Source: Alphaproteobacteria bacterium (lineage in GTDB: Bacteria; Pseudomonadota; Alphaproteobacteria; Caulobacterales; Maricaulaceae). From it: a stretch of 64,000 nucleotides of DNA. The DNA lies in contig JANSXV010000001.1 of the NCBI GenBank assembly GCA_024742735.1, positions 496,001-560,000 on the forward strand, read 5' to 3'. The stretch's first letter is position 1. The number at the start of each line of letters is the position of its first letter. Made by a program: the position numbers and the translations under genes. Shown one piece after another: positions 1 to 8,549 of this stretch. The notes below the pieces were generated by a model. That model was not told the origin of the DNA. It made no database searches and saw only the letters and a list, made by a program, of their open reading frames with translations.

Positions 1-1
1 C

Positions 2-652
2 AACCGGCTGGCTCAGGCCTCGCGGGGGGCCTGGCTTCTGTTTCTCGACGCCGACATGGTCCCGGGCCCGGACTTTATCACCCGCTGGCTGCTCGCCATG
101 GAGAATACCGGCGCCGACGCCCTGTTCGGCGGCTACAAGCCTGGCGTTCCGACCTCTGATACCCGGGTCCATGCCTGCCTCGCTGCTGCAAGCGATCCGG
201 CGGATGCTGCAGAGCGGTCGCGCATCGGTGCGACAGCGGTGTGCTCATCCAATCTGGCCGCCCGGCGCGAGGTTCTTCACACGATCCCGTTTGAAGAAAG
301 CTACGCAGGATGGGGCTGGGAGGACGTGGACTGGGCGCTCAGCGCCGCGCAGCAATTCCGGCTCGGCCATATCGACAATCCCGCCAGCCATGCCGGGCTC
401 GAGACCGTCGATGAGCTCCTGTCGAAGTTCGCGCGCTCCGGCGAGAACTTTGCACGATTGCTGCAGCGCCATCCTGATTATGCTGCGCGCCCTGGCGCAA
501 AGCTCGCCCTCCTGCTGCAGAGATTCAGGCTCGGCTGGGCCGCCCGCCTCGCCGGGTCGACCGCCGCGCGCCTGCCCTTGCCGGCTCACCTGCGTGTGCT
601 GGGCCTGAAGCTCTACCGCGCCGGCGTCGGCGCGAAGGCGGTCAAAGCATGA
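2..652 (+). CDS. Family 2 glycosyltransferase (5' end outside window)
   Basis: The reading frame is open from the first base of the window, so only the last 216 residues are visible. A DxD metal/nucleotide-sugar site (LFLDADM) lies at visible residues 14-19, and a GWGWEDVDW segment near residue 103 matches the acceptor-side ED motif of galactosyltransferase-like GT2 enzymes. It probably adds a sugar to a lipid-linked repeat unit at the cytoplasmic face of the inner membrane. Its stop overlaps the next start (ATGA), so it is in an operon with the deacetylase. By position next to hfsH it could be hfsG, but the N-terminus is missing and I do not assign the name. Confidence 0.85.
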   Translation, partial: NRLAQASRGAWLLFLDADMVPGPDFITRWLLAMENTGADALFGGYKPGVPTSDTRVHACLAAASDPADAAERSRIGATAVCSSNLAARREVLHTIPFEESYAGWGWEDVDWALSAAQQFRLGHIDNPASHAGLETVDELLSKFARSGENFARLLQRHPDYAARPGAKLALLLQRFRLGWAARLAGSTAARLPLPAHLRVLGLKLYRAGVGAKAVKA

Positions 653-1419
653 GCGAGGCCGCCTACATCCCGGCCTCGGGCTTGTCCGGCAAGCTGCAGC
701 GCCTGTCCGCGCGCACCTTCGCGCGCGCGCCGCTGAGGATTAAGCTGGCGCGGCCCCTGGTCAGCTTCACGTTCGACGATTTCCCCAGGAGCGCCGCCAC
801 GACGGGCGCAGCGCTTCTGGAAGCCAGGGGGTGGGCGGGGACCTATTTTGCTGCAGGCGGGTTCAAGGACCAGACGACCCACCACGGAGCCATGTTCGAC
901 ATCGAAGACCTGAACCGCCTGACGGCGAACGGCCACGAGATCGCCTGTCACAGCTTCTCTCATCTCGATGCTTCATCCAGCCGGGACAGCCGCTTCCTGG
1001 AAGACGTCGAGCGCAACGCCGAATTCTTCACAGACGCCGGCCTGGATGCCGCGCAAACCTTCGCCTTTCCCTACGGCGAAGCGACGGCGGGCCTGAAGCG
1101 TGCGCTCATCAAACGCTACGGCGCTCTTCGCGGCGTGCGGCCTGGCGTCAATCGCGGAACTGCCGACCGGGCCCTGCTTAAAGCCGTTCCGCTGGATGGC
1201 GGGCTGGCGGGGCTTCAGCGCGCTGTCGACGCCGTGCGTGACGCCGCACGCGAGCCGGGCTGGCTCATCTTCTACGGCCATGATGTCCAGGACCTGCCAA
1301 CCACGTGGGGGTGCACGCCGGAATTCCTGGCCGCTGTTGTCGAGGCGGTCGAGGCGGTTAATGCCGACGTCCTGCCGATGAACCAGGCGCTCGCCCGCAT
1401 TGAGGGGGGCGCTGCATGA
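649..1419 (+). CDS. hfsH: Polysaccharide deacetylase, HfsH-like
   Basis: A 256-residue NodB-fold (CE4) deacetylase. The catalytic/metal Asp pair is in SFTFDDFP (D43-D44) and the metal His pair is HSFSH (H101, H105). AFPYGE and LIFYGHD supply the later NodB motifs. It has no signal peptide, which fits a cytoplasmic enzyme that removes N-acetyl groups from polysaccharide precursors. It is flanked by two glycosyltransferases with ATGA overlaps on both sides and lies beside hfsC-B-A and hfsD homologues, the arrangement of the Caulobacter holdfast locus. The family call is firm; the holdfast role is inferred from context. Confidence 0.85.
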   Translation: MSEAAYIPASGLSGKLQRLSARTFARAPLRIKLARPLVSFTFDDFPRSAATTGAALLEARGWAGTYFAAGGFKDQTTHHGAMFDIEDLNRLTANGHEIACHSFSHLDASSSRDSRFLEDVERNAEFFTDAGLDAAQTFAFPYGEATAGLKRALIKRYGALRGVRPGVNRGTADRALLKAVPLDGGLAGLQRAVDAVRDAAREPGWLIFYGHDVQDLPTTWGCTPEFLAAVVEAVEAVNADVLPMNQALARIEGGAA

Positions 1420-2336
1420 CGCTTGCAGTCCTCATCCCGACCTTCCGCCGCAACGCCTCGCTCGAGCGGGCGCTGAAAAGCGTGTTCTCGCAAACCCTGA
1501 CCCCTGACCGGATCGTGGTGGCTGACAACTCTCCGGAAGGCGGCGCGCGGGACGTAATCGCTGCTCTGGAGGCTGAAGCGCCCTGCCCGCTCGTCTATGT
1601 GCACGCCTGCCAGCCTGGCGTCGCGAACGCCCGCAACGCCGGTTTCGCCGCGTGCGCCAATATGGACCGGATCGCCCAGCTGGACGACGATGAAAGCGCT
1701 TACCCGGGCTGGCTTGCGGCGCTCGCGGCCGTCGCCGACGCCACAGGGGCGGCTGTCGTATTCGGGCCGGTTGATCCGGAGGCTGAGGGCGCCGGCATAG
1801 CGCGCACCGCCTGGCTGCGCCGGCTTTATGCTCGCCTGCCGGAGCTGCCGGACGGCGTGACCACGAAGCCCTGGGGCTGCGGAAATTCCCTCATCGACCA
1901 GCGCGCCGGGAAGCTGCCGTCGCCACCCTTTGATCCGGCGGCGAACGAAACCGGCGGTGAGGACGACCGCCTGTTTTCAATCCTCGCCCGTAGCCGCGCT
2001 CGCTTCGCATGGGCCAACGCGGCGCGTGTGACCGAGCATGTCGATCCCCGCCGTGGGAGCTGGAACGCGCTGGCCCGCAGAGCGTTCGCGTTTGGTCAGG
2101 GCCCCAGCCAGGACGCGGCCGAACGCAAAGCCTGGGCGGAGGTGGCGGTCTGGATGGGAATCGGTGCGCTTCAGGCGGTCCTGTTCGGCCTTCTGATCGC
2201 GCCTGCGCGGCTCGTTGGTCCGGATCCGTGTGCAGCCGCCATCGATAAGGCGGTGCAAGGCGCCGGAAAGCTGTTCTGGTTCGACCGTTTCGCGCCACGC
2301 TTCTACGGCGCAGCACTGGCGAAGACGTCGCGTTAG
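1416..2336 (+). CDS. Family 2 glycosyltransferase
   Basis: A 306-residue GT-A glycosyltransferase. The N-terminus (VLIPTFRR, then VVADNSP) is the nucleotide-binding start of GT2 enzymes. The acidic LDDDES at residues 89-94 is the DxD site, and GGEDDRLF near residue 190 supplies the later catalytic acid. A hydrophobic stretch near residue 245 may sit at the membrane. It overlaps hfsH by four bases and ends tail to tail with the hfsC-like gene, overlapping it by four bases. From memory, the Caulobacter hfs locus has no glycosyltransferase between hfsH and hfsC, so this looks like an extra sugar transferase or a rearranged hfsG/hfsL equivalent. Confidence 0.85.
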   Translation: MTLAVLIPTFRRNASLERALKSVFSQTLTPDRIVVADNSPEGGARDVIAALEAEAPCPLVYVHACQPGVANARNAGFAACANMDRIAQLDDDESAYPGWLAALAAVADATGAAVVFGPVDPEAEGAGIARTAWLRRLYARLPELPDGVTTKPWGCGNSLIDQRAGKLPSPPFDPAANETGGEDDRLFSILARSRARFAWANAARVTEHVDPRRGSWNALARRAFAFGQGPSQDAAERKAWAEVAVWMGIGALQAVLFGLLIAPARLVGPDPCAAAIDKAVQGAGKLFWFDRFAPRFYGAALAKTSR

Positions 2337-3589
2337 CGGGTACGCGCGGCAAGCTTGGCCAGCGTCGCGGCCAGCACCATCCAGATCATGCCGTTCTGAA
2401 CCAGAAGGTTGCTCTCGGACAGGCTGACGCCGATCCAGGCTGTGATGAAGGGCAGCGCCCAGTAGGTCTCAACGCCTGAGAACAGACGGCTCAGTGCGCG
2501 CAGCCATCCACCCAGCACGACGGCCATAGCCAGGGCCATGCCCGGCAATCCGATGGCCAGCGCGGTCTCAAGCCAGGCGTTATGCGCGGTCGGCACCGGC
2601 CAGACCGTCGCCTGACGCACCCAGAAGACCGGGCCGTCATCGATCTCCCAGAAAACCCCATAGCCATAGCCGGTCCAGGGCCGGGCCGCGATGGCGTCGC
2701 CGAGCGCCGCCCAGATATCCGTCCGCCCTGTCAGCGTGGGATCGCGGCCGAGCGCTTCAAGGATGACGCCCGGGCCGATGATCACCACACCGGCGAGCGC
2801 GCCAAGGCCGCAGACACCGGAGAAGATCGCCAGCACCGCAAACCCGAAGCCCCGGCGCGCCAGTGCGATGGCGGCTGGCCCGGCGGTGCAGATCAGCGTC
2901 GCCAGCAGCGCTGTTCTTGACGTCGAAAGAAGGACCAGGGCTACAGCCAGAAGAAGAAACCCCAGCCAGATCCGGCTTTCCGTCCGGTCCCGCGCCGCCA
3001 CGCTTGCGGCTGCAAATGCGCCGGCGCCGAACGCCATGTAGCCGCCCAGGGTGTTCTTCTCCCACCAAAGGCCTTTCCAGGCGCCCACGTGGATTTCATA
3101 CATCACGCCGAAACTCGGAAAGAGTGCGCCGGCGATGAAGCTGCCGATGGCAAGAATTGCGAACATCAGTGCAATCAGGCGGATCAGGTCCGGCCAGCTG
3201 TACCGGGCCGCCAGCCAGAGGGCGAAAACCAGGGTCATGAAGACCGCAAGCCCCCGGCGCATCGTCAGCCCCGGGTCGATCGACCAGGCGCCCGAAACAA
3301 GGGTCAGTGCGCCGAGCAGGACCAATGGCCAGGCGCGCAGCACGACTTGTAGAACCGGCGATGGATTGAGGGCGATCAAACCAAGGGCCAGAAGATAGAC
3401 CGGCGGCCAGATCAGGCGCAGCACGGCGCCGCCCTCAGGATCGGCAGGGTCGGCCAGAAGCGGCCCCAGCAAGGCCTGGGAGAAGAGCAACATGGCGATG
3501 AGCGCCAGCCCGGCCTCAATCGCAGGCCAGGTGGTCAGGCGCGGTGTCGACGCCCGCCAGTGCTCGGCCAGGGCCGCGGCCCGGGTCAC
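2333..3589 (-). CDS. hfsC: O-antigen ligase/polymerase family protein, HfsC-like
   Basis: A 418-residue polytopic membrane protein with about ten or more hydrophobic segments and the Wzy_C/O-antigen ligase signature: a periplasmic loop with EKNTLGGYMA near residue 180, SRTALLA, then GYGYGVFW and a conserved HNAWLE. These proteins polymerise or ligate lipid-linked oligosaccharide units at the periplasmic face. The start is a GTG overlapping the stop of the upstream hfsB-like gene (GTGA), so translation is probably coupled. Position just after hfsB and hfsA homologues suggests the HfsC holdfast polymerase; a general exopolysaccharide polymerase is the alternative. Confidence 0.8.
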   Translation of the reverse strand: MTRAAALAEHWRASTPRLTTWPAIEAGLALIAMLLFSQALLGPLLADPADPEGGAVLRLIWPPVYLLALGLIALNPSPVLQVVLRAWPLVLLGALTLVSGAWSIDPGLTMRRGLAVFMTLVFALWLAARYSWPDLIRLIALMFAILAIGSFIAGALFPSFGVMYEIHVGAWKGLWWEKNTLGGYMAFGAGAFAAASVAARDRTESRIWLGFLLLAVALVLLSTSRTALLATLICTAGPAAIALARRGFGFAVLAIFSGVCGLGALAGVVIIGPGVILEALGRDPTLTGRTDIWAALGDAIAARPWTGYGYGVFWEIDDGPVFWVRQATVWPVPTAHNAWLETALAIGLPGMALAMAVVLGGWLRALSRLFSGVETYWALPFITAWIGVSLSESNLLVQNGMIWMVLAATLAKLAARTR

Positions 3590-4194
3590 CTCGCCCCGCC
3601 GCTGCGGTTCACGATCACACCCAGTACGCGCCCGCCCGCCTCCTCTATCCGATCCGCCAGCGCCTCAGCCTCGGACCAGCGCGATCGGGCTGCGTCCGCG
3701 ACCAGGATCACGCCATCCAGATCGCCCGCCAGCGCCGGCGCCGCCGAACTGCCGAATGGGGCGTCGACGATCGCCAGCCCGCAGGCCCGGCGGACCTGCC
3801 GCCAATACTCTGCGCAGGGATGGAAAGTCAGGCGGCGCACCGCGCCGGGGGCGCGCTCGAACTGGCTGACGTAAACCGGTGCGTTCTCCAGCTTGCGCAG
3901 GGCAAGACGCCCGGCATTGTCCGGCTCGGCGCGCCAGAAGCGGAGCCCGGACAGTTCGCCGGCGAAGGCCTGACCGTTAAGCCGGGCGCCGGACGCCTGC
4001 GGGTTCGCCGCGAAATCGAGATCGTAGAGCCAGCTGGGACGGCCAGACAGCTGCGCCGTCAAAGCAGCCAGGCGCGCGCTTAGCGCGCTCGCCCCGGCCC
4101 CTTTCGAGACGGGCGCAAGCATCACCGCCCGGCCGCGATCAGCGCGGCCGGCCAATCGCCGGGCGAGACTTTCCAGATCCGCGTGATCAACCAT
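3586..4194 (-). CDS. hfsB: CpsD/BY-kinase-like P-loop protein with degenerate Walker A, HfsB-like
   Basis: About 202 residues with the fold order of the cytoplasmic domain of Wzc/CpsD: a P-loop-like segment (APVSKGAGASAL), WLYDLDFAANPQ in place of the Walker A' motif, VDAPFGSS (Walker B-like), then VADAARSRWSE. The expected GEGKS/T lysine-serine core is absent and there is no tyrosine-rich tail, so autokinase activity is doubtful. This matches HfsB, the partner of the Wzc-like HfsA in holdfast export. Start is uncertain: ATG at 4194 is preferred, but a TTG at 4206 adds four residues. AAGGAG lies 14 bases before the ATG and two before the TTG. Confidence 0.7.
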   Translation of the reverse strand: MVDHADLESLARRLAGRADRGRAVMLAPVSKGAGASALSARLAALTAQLSGRPSWLYDLDFAANPQASGARLNGQAFAGELSGLRFWRAEPDNAGRLALRKLENAPVYVSQFERAPGAVRRLTFHPCAEYWRQVRRACGLAIVDAPFGSSAAPALAGDLDGVILVADAARSRWSEAEALADRIEEAGGRVLGVIVNRSGGAR

Positions 4195-4237
4195 GGACGG
4201 ACACAAGGCTCCTTGAGCCTTTGAGCTTTAGGTCGAT

Positions 4238-4259
4238 CTGGTTAACGAGCTGGTTAACG
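4238..4259. repeat. Tandem 10-bp direct repeat CTGGTTAACG
   Basis: Two identical copies of CTGGTTAACG at 4238-4247 and 4250-4259, two bases apart (12-bp period), each containing the palindrome GTTAAC. They lie between the hfsA stop and the hfsB start. The two TTAA cores are eight bases apart, not the seven of a CtrA box. They could be a binding site for a regulator of hfsB-hfsC; no function is shown. Confidence 0.4.
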
Positions 4260-4268
4260 CCTGCCGGA

Positions 4269-5756
4269 CTAAGACCAGTCTGGAACCCGCGCAAGCACCG
4301 GCAGATTGCGCCGGGGCCGGGAGCTGGATTGCGGTGCAGGCTCGCCCTCCTGAGCGGGCGCAGGTCTCCGGCGCGGCTGCGGCGCCGGATCCGGGGTCGG
4401 GGCGATCGGTCGCGACCGGGCATGATCAAGATAGCCCGTGAACAGCGCCACGACGACACCGACGCCGCATGCCAGCATGAATACGGCTGCGAGCGCCGGC
4501 TTAAGCAGCGAGCTGGCCTCGGCCGGGGGCGTGGCGCGCTCCACGACGCGAACCGCATCCGCAGCGCCAGACGGCGCGTTGCGGCGGGCCGATGCATCTG
4601 CGGCCTGAATTGAGAGGCGCTGCGCAGCGTCGGCGCGGGCTTCCACCGCGCGGCTTAGCCGGTCATGCTCCGGGGCGAGCGCACGCAGGCGGTCGGCTTC
4701 ATCACGGGCCGCGGCCAGCTGACGCTCGAGCGCAGCAGCGAGCTGGGCCTGGGAGTTGGCGTAGGATTCCTGTTGGAGCCTTTCGCTCTCGAGAGCCTGC
4801 CAGATCGGATTGGCGCCGGTGCGCCGCTGGCCCTGACCCTCTGCACCGCCATTGTTGATGAAGCGCTCCAGCGCTGCGATCTCTCGGTCAACGGCCTGAA
4901 CCGGCGGCGCGCCAGGCTGATATCGGGCAAGCAATTCTTCCCGGCGCACCTGCAGGTCCAGCAGCTGGCCGGTCACGGAGTTTTCGACATAGAGCTCGAT
5001 CGTTTCCGGAATATTCGCGAGGCGACTCGCCAGTGACCGCGCGAAGCCTCGCGCTGACTGGCTGTCGGCTTGAGCTGACAGAACACGCGCCTGAAGGTCT
5101 GAGATCCGTGACAGCACGGCGTCGCGTTCGGTCGTGTAGTCGGAGATGTTGTGGGTGTTCAGGAATGCGCGAAGCTCGGCCTCGGCGCGGGCCGCTTCGG
5201 TCTCGGCGGCGGCCAGCCTGTCATCCAGCGCTCCCTCCGGTCCGCCGATGAGAAGCTCGACCCGATAGCTGAGATAGGCGTCGATGATCGCGTTGAGCGT
5301 ATTGGCCGCGACATCCGGCTCTGCGCCCTCAAAGCTCGCAACCAGAATGGACGAGTTCGGCGCTCGGCTGACGGAGAATCCGTCGCGGAGCGCTGACAGC
5401 TGGGCCGAGCTGACCAGGCCGCTGCGGCCTTCCAGAGCCAGACGGCGCACCGCGTCCGAGTTCAGGATCTCGGCTTCTGATTCCATGACCTGATCGAGCG
5501 TAAACGCTCCGCCAGAGCCTGCAGCGCCCGGTGTGAGATCATTTTCGTCCTGAATGACGAGCAGGCGGCTGGTCGCCTCATAGCTCGGCTTGATGGCGAT
5601 GAAGGCCAGAAAAGCCAATGGAATGAAAACGATGATCGCGATAAGGAGCGCAAGAACCTTGCGCGTCCAGACAAACGCCGCCAGGTCGAAAAGGTCCAGC
5701 TCGCGCGGGCGGGCGCGCGCGTCAGTCTGAGCAGCGTAGGAAGACCTGTTATCCAT
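4269..5756 (-). CDS. hfsA: Wzz/GumC chain-length determinant, HfsA-like
   Basis: A 495-residue polysaccharide co-polymerase. A short cytoplasmic N-terminus leads into a transmembrane helix at about 33-55, followed by the Wzz domain (KPSYEATSRLLV), a long periplasmic coiled-coil region rich in Ala/Glu/Arg (about 170-380), a second transmembrane helix at about 417-443, and a proline-rich cytoplasmic tail. There is no fused kinase; that part is the separate hfsB gene downstream. It bridges inner-membrane synthesis and the outer-membrane Wza-like exporter. It is divergent from hfsD across an 88-bp promoter region. The family call is firm; the holdfast name rests on gene order. Confidence 0.85.
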   Translation of the reverse strand: MDNRSSYAAQTDARARPRELDLFDLAAFVWTRKVLALLIAIIVFIPLAFLAFIAIKPSYEATSRLLVIQDENDLTPGAAGSGGAFTLDQVMESEAEILNSDAVRRLALEGRSGLVSSAQLSALRDGFSVSRAPNSSILVASFEGAEPDVAANTLNAIIDAYLSYRVELLIGGPEGALDDRLAAAETEAARAEAELRAFLNTHNISDYTTERDAVLSRISDLQARVLSAQADSQSARGFARSLASRLANIPETIELYVENSVTGQLLDLQVRREELLARYQPGAPPVQAVDREIAALERFINNGGAEGQGQRRTGANPIWQALESERLQQESYANSQAQLAAALERQLAAARDEADRLRALAPEHDRLSRAVEARADAAQRLSIQAADASARRNAPSGAADAVRVVERATPPAEASSLLKPALAAVFMLACGVGVVVALFTGYLDHARSRPIAPTPDPAPQPRRRPAPAQEGEPAPQSSSRPRRNLPVLARVPDWS

Positions 5757-5779
5757 GCCTGCATGGGGCCCTAACGCGC

Positions 5780-5794
5780 TTAATTTTTCCTTAG
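5780..5794. promoter_or_regulatory. CtrA-like box, TTAA-N7-TTAG
   Basis: TTAA-N7-TTAG in the short divergent region between the hfsA-like and hfsD-like starts, matching seven of eight bases of the CtrA consensus TTAA-N7-TTAA. A GANTC site (GAGTC, 5814-5818) lies 20 bp away. Matches this good are expected a few times by chance in 64 kb, so the support comes only from the position. Confidence 0.3.
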
Positions 5795-5844
5795 CTCAAA
5801 CACGGTGATGTCAGAGTCCGTTCAACAAGCCCGGACCAACCGAC

Positions 5845-6573
5845 ATGCCCATGACGACGCGACGCGCCCTGCTTCTGGCCCTCACCGGGCTCGCGGCGGC
5901 CGGCTGCACATCGTCTGGAGGGCCGGCGCCTTCGAACGGTTTCGAGCCGTCGCGCTTCCAGCCCTGGGACGACAGCGCAGCGCCTTACCGGGTCTACCCG
6001 GGCGACGCAGTCGAAGTCACGGTCCACACCGCTGATGAATTATCGGGAGAATACCCGGTCGGACCGGACGGGCGCATCAATCTGCCTCTGGCCGGCGCGG
6101 TGATGGTGTCAGAAATGACCGCGCCTGAGGCCGCCCGCACGGTGGCGCAGCGCTATTCAAACGTGCTGCGAGATCCGATCGTTGAAGTGCGCCCGGCGAG
6201 CTTCGGCTCACAGCGGATCCTGGTCGGCGGCGAGGTGCGAGACCCCGGCCTCTACGACATGCCATCGGCCCGCATCGGCGTGCTGGAAGCGGTCATGCTG
6301 GCCGGCGGACCGACCATTCGCGCCCAGCGCCGAGAGGTCGCCGTCATGCGCCGCGCGGCGGATGGCGGCGTCATGCTGCGCCGGGTCGATCTGGCACGAA
6401 CGCTGAGTGGCGGCGGAGCCGATACGATACCGCTGGACCGTCACGACATCGTCTTCGTGCCGCGTTCGGGCATCGCTGAAGTCAATGACTTCATCGAGCT
6501 TTACGTGCGCAACATCATCCCGATCGACAACGCGTTCGCCTACGCGCTCGCGGACAACCTGTTCAACGGTTAG
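5845..6573 (+). CDS. hfsD: Polysaccharide export lipoprotein (Wza-like), HfsD-like
   Basis: A 242-residue outer-membrane export protein. A lipoprotein signal peptide ends in the lipobox LAAAGC, with Cys21 as the modified residue. The Poly_export domain follows (YRVYPGDAVEVTV, then GPDGRINLPLAG), then an SLBB domain (ILVGGEVRDPGLYDMP). The C-terminus ends in a predicted helix as in Wza. It forms the outer-membrane channel for the polysaccharide made by the neighbouring genes. A second ATG two codons downstream (5851) is an equally possible start. It is divergent from hfsA as in holdfast clusters. Confidence 0.85.
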   Translation: MPMTTRRALLLALTGLAAAGCTSSGGPAPSNGFEPSRFQPWDDSAAPYRVYPGDAVEVTVHTADELSGEYPVGPDGRINLPLAGAVMVSEMTAPEAARTVAQRYSNVLRDPIVEVRPASFGSQRILVGGEVRDPGLYDMPSARIGVLEAVMLAGGPTIRAQRREVAVMRRAADGGVMLRRVDLARTLSGGGADTIPLDRHDIVFVPRSGIAEVNDFIELYVRNIIPIDNAFAYALADNLFNG

Positions 6574-6591
6574 CGCAGGCTGGCGTGCGTC

Positions 6592-6864
6592 CTAGTGACG
6601 GGTCGCCAGCCATTCGCGGGCCGCTGACAGGGCGGCGGAAATTTCCTCGCCGTCCATCTCGCCAGCCACTTCGGTGCGATAGTGCTTGGCCGGTTCAGAG
6701 CCCATCAGAGCGGCCAGATTGAACCACTTGTGCGCCTCGATGTAGTCGACTTCGCCGCACTGGCCGGTCGAGTACAGAAGGCCCAGCTTGCACAGATCCT
6801 CACCGGTCGGATCGGTGTTGATGGCGTTGTGGACCTCAGCGGTCTCTACGTCGGTGAAAGCCAT
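6592..6864 (-). CDS. Small single-repeat Sel1 protein
   Basis: A 90-residue protein with one clear Sel1-type helical repeat: LGLLYSTGQCGEVDYIEAHKWFNLAA. Sel1 repeats are protein-interaction modules. It has no signal peptide, so it should be cytoplasmic. The ATG at 6864 is chosen because GGGAAG precedes it at a good distance and the protein then starts at the conserved-looking MAFTDVETA; an upstream in-frame start at 6924 lacks support. It is transcribed alone, with an AT-rich upstream region (6990-7040). The partner and role are unknown. Confidence 0.75.
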   Translation of the reverse strand: MAFTDVETAEVHNAINTDPTGEDLCKLGLLYSTGQCGEVDYIEAHKWFNLAALMGSEPAKHYRTEVAGEMDGEEISAALSAAREWLATRH

Positions 6865-7043
6865 GATCGTCTTCCCTGCTTGTTGGAGGAACGGACCAGT
6901 GTTTTCACCGTGTCCGATCCCCACATCCCACCATGCACGCCATGCCTTTTCGGTCTTGCAGCGTACGAGTTGAGAATGTCGCGGGAGGGTAAGCGCAGGG
7001 TTAAGGCCGACTAAGAATAATCTGTTTTAACCCTTTAATTCCG

Positions 7044-8549
7044 TTAGGAGTTCTTTCCGAGCATTAACCGGGTGACGGTGCGGTCGAGCCGCTCGAGCCA
7101 TCCAGGCCGCCCGCCTCTGGCCCTCAGGAATCCAGCGATCAGGCTTGAAAACAGGACAAGCCAGGCCGCCAGGACAAGGCCTGCACCCGCCAGCGCTTCC
7201 ATGCGGGCGCGCTCAGGCCAGCGCGACCAACGCCACGCGTCGGCGCGTTGCGGCCCGACCAATAGCGCGCTCAACGCCGTCGGGGACAGATCGGAAAGCG
7301 CCAAGAGTTGCGGCCCTGCCCTTTCTGCGAGCAGGGCCAGCCTCGCGCTGTCCTGCGGCCCCGTCAGCGCCGAGCTCAGTCTCAAAGCGGCCAAGGCTCC
7401 GGCCTGCCGGCGCACCACGCCCATAGCCTCCAACACCTCTGAGCGTCCCTCCGCATCGATCCTTGCCGCCTCGGCCGCCTCCTGAGCCCCACGAAGCAGG
7501 GCGTCTTCAAAACGGACCGGCTGGGTCCAGGCTTCTCCGGCGTCGACCAGCACCGGCATGACCGACGCGAGCAGCGCCTCACGCCCCAGAACTGGGTCCG
7601 GCCCAAGGGCGATGCGTTCAGCGACCGGCGCTGGCAGGTGTCCTGCCGCATAGGCCGCCTTTACGATCCGGGCCCCGGTTCGATCTCGGTCATCCGCCCA
7701 GAGGACCGCCAGCGAGAGGCCGGCGAGGATCGGATCGGCGTCAGGCTTGGGCAGGAAACCGACGCGGCACTGGCCGACCTGACGGCCTGACGCCTGAGCC
7801 AGGGCGCAGCCCTGTACGACCACGTCACGCACATCGCCATAAAGGGCGGGAGCATCGCGCCGCGCGCCGGGCAGACTCGCCACCGTCAGGGCGCGCCCTT
7901 GCGGATCAACGAACCAGCGTCCGGCCTCATCAAGCGCCAGACCGTAAAGATTTCTGGCCCTGGAAAGCCGGTCCCGAAGGCTCGGCGGCGCGAGGATCAG
8001 CGTCGGCGGTTCGAAGCCAGCGTCCCGCCCGCTATCGACAAGGTCTTCAATCGCCGCCGCAAGCCGCGCGCTGCGCTCGCCGGCCGGACGCCCTCTCAGA
8101 TCCGCTTCGATGATGGCGCCCCTGCGCCCCGCACCGAGCAGGGCTAAAGCCAGTGCCTCATGGCCCTCGATCGCGATGGCTGCTTGCAGATAGCTCTCCG
8201 CGAGGGGCAGGTCCGGCATGGCGCGAGGACGCGATTGCAGGGCCCCCTCCACTGCATCAAGCCACAATCCGCGACGGTCGGAATGATCCGGAACAGCGCT
8301 GGCGAACGCCAGGCTGATCTGCTCATCAAGGCTCAGCTGTGGTCCAGCTGGACCCGGCGCGCGCTGAATTGCCGAGAGGAGCAGTGCGGCCCCGACGATC
8401 AGAAGCAGAAGGAACACCCCGGGACGCACGATGGCGATGACGGTGCGCCAGATGAGGTATGCCAGAAGCCGCGGCCAGGACGCGAGCATGGGATCACGCG
8501 CGCCATAGCGCGTGCTGTAAGCACGGTTCTGTCCGTCCCGGACCACCAC
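7044..8549 (-). CDS. Uncharacterised protein with N- and C-terminal membrane helices
   Basis: About 501 residues that I do not recognise. One transmembrane helix lies near residues 38-58 (RPGVFLLLLIVGAALLL) and one near the C-terminus (ALAGAGLVLAAWLVLFSSLI). The large region between is Ala/Leu/Arg-rich with a repeat-like helical look and would lie on one side of the membrane. The GTG at 8549 gives 501 residues; an ATG at 8489 gives 481 and starts just before the first helix, with no clear ribosome site for either. It is monocistronic on present evidence. Codon use is like its neighbours, so it looks native. Confidence 0.7.
   Translation of the reverse strand: MVVRDGQNRAYSTRYGARDPMLASWPRLLAYLIWRTVIAIVRPGVFLLLLIVGAALLLSAIQRAPGPAGPQLSLDEQISLAFASAVPDHSDRRGLWLDAVEGALQSRPRAMPDLPLAESYLQAAIAIEGHEALALALLGAGRRGAIIEADLRGRPAGERSARLAAAIEDLVDSGRDAGFEPPTLILAPPSLRDRLSRARNLYGLALDEAGRWFVDPQGRALTVASLPGARRDAPALYGDVRDVVVQGCALAQASGRQVGQCRVGFLPKPDADPILAGLSLAVLWADDRDRTGARIVKAAYAAGHLPAPVAERIALGPDPVLGREALLASVMPVLVDAGEAWTQPVRFEDALLRGAQEAAEAARIDAEGRSEVLEAMGVVRRQAGALAALRLSSALTGPQDSARLALLAERAGPQLLALSDLSPTALSALLVGPQRADAWRWSRWPERARMEALAGAGLVLAAWLVLFSSLIAGFLRARGGRPGWLERLDRTVTRLMLGKNS

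Noticed and set aside
6990-7043. AT-rich stretch with several TTAA/TTAACCC elements upstream of the Sel1 gene
   Set aside because: Spacings (6 or 4 bases) do not fit a CtrA box; it is more likely just promoter DNA.
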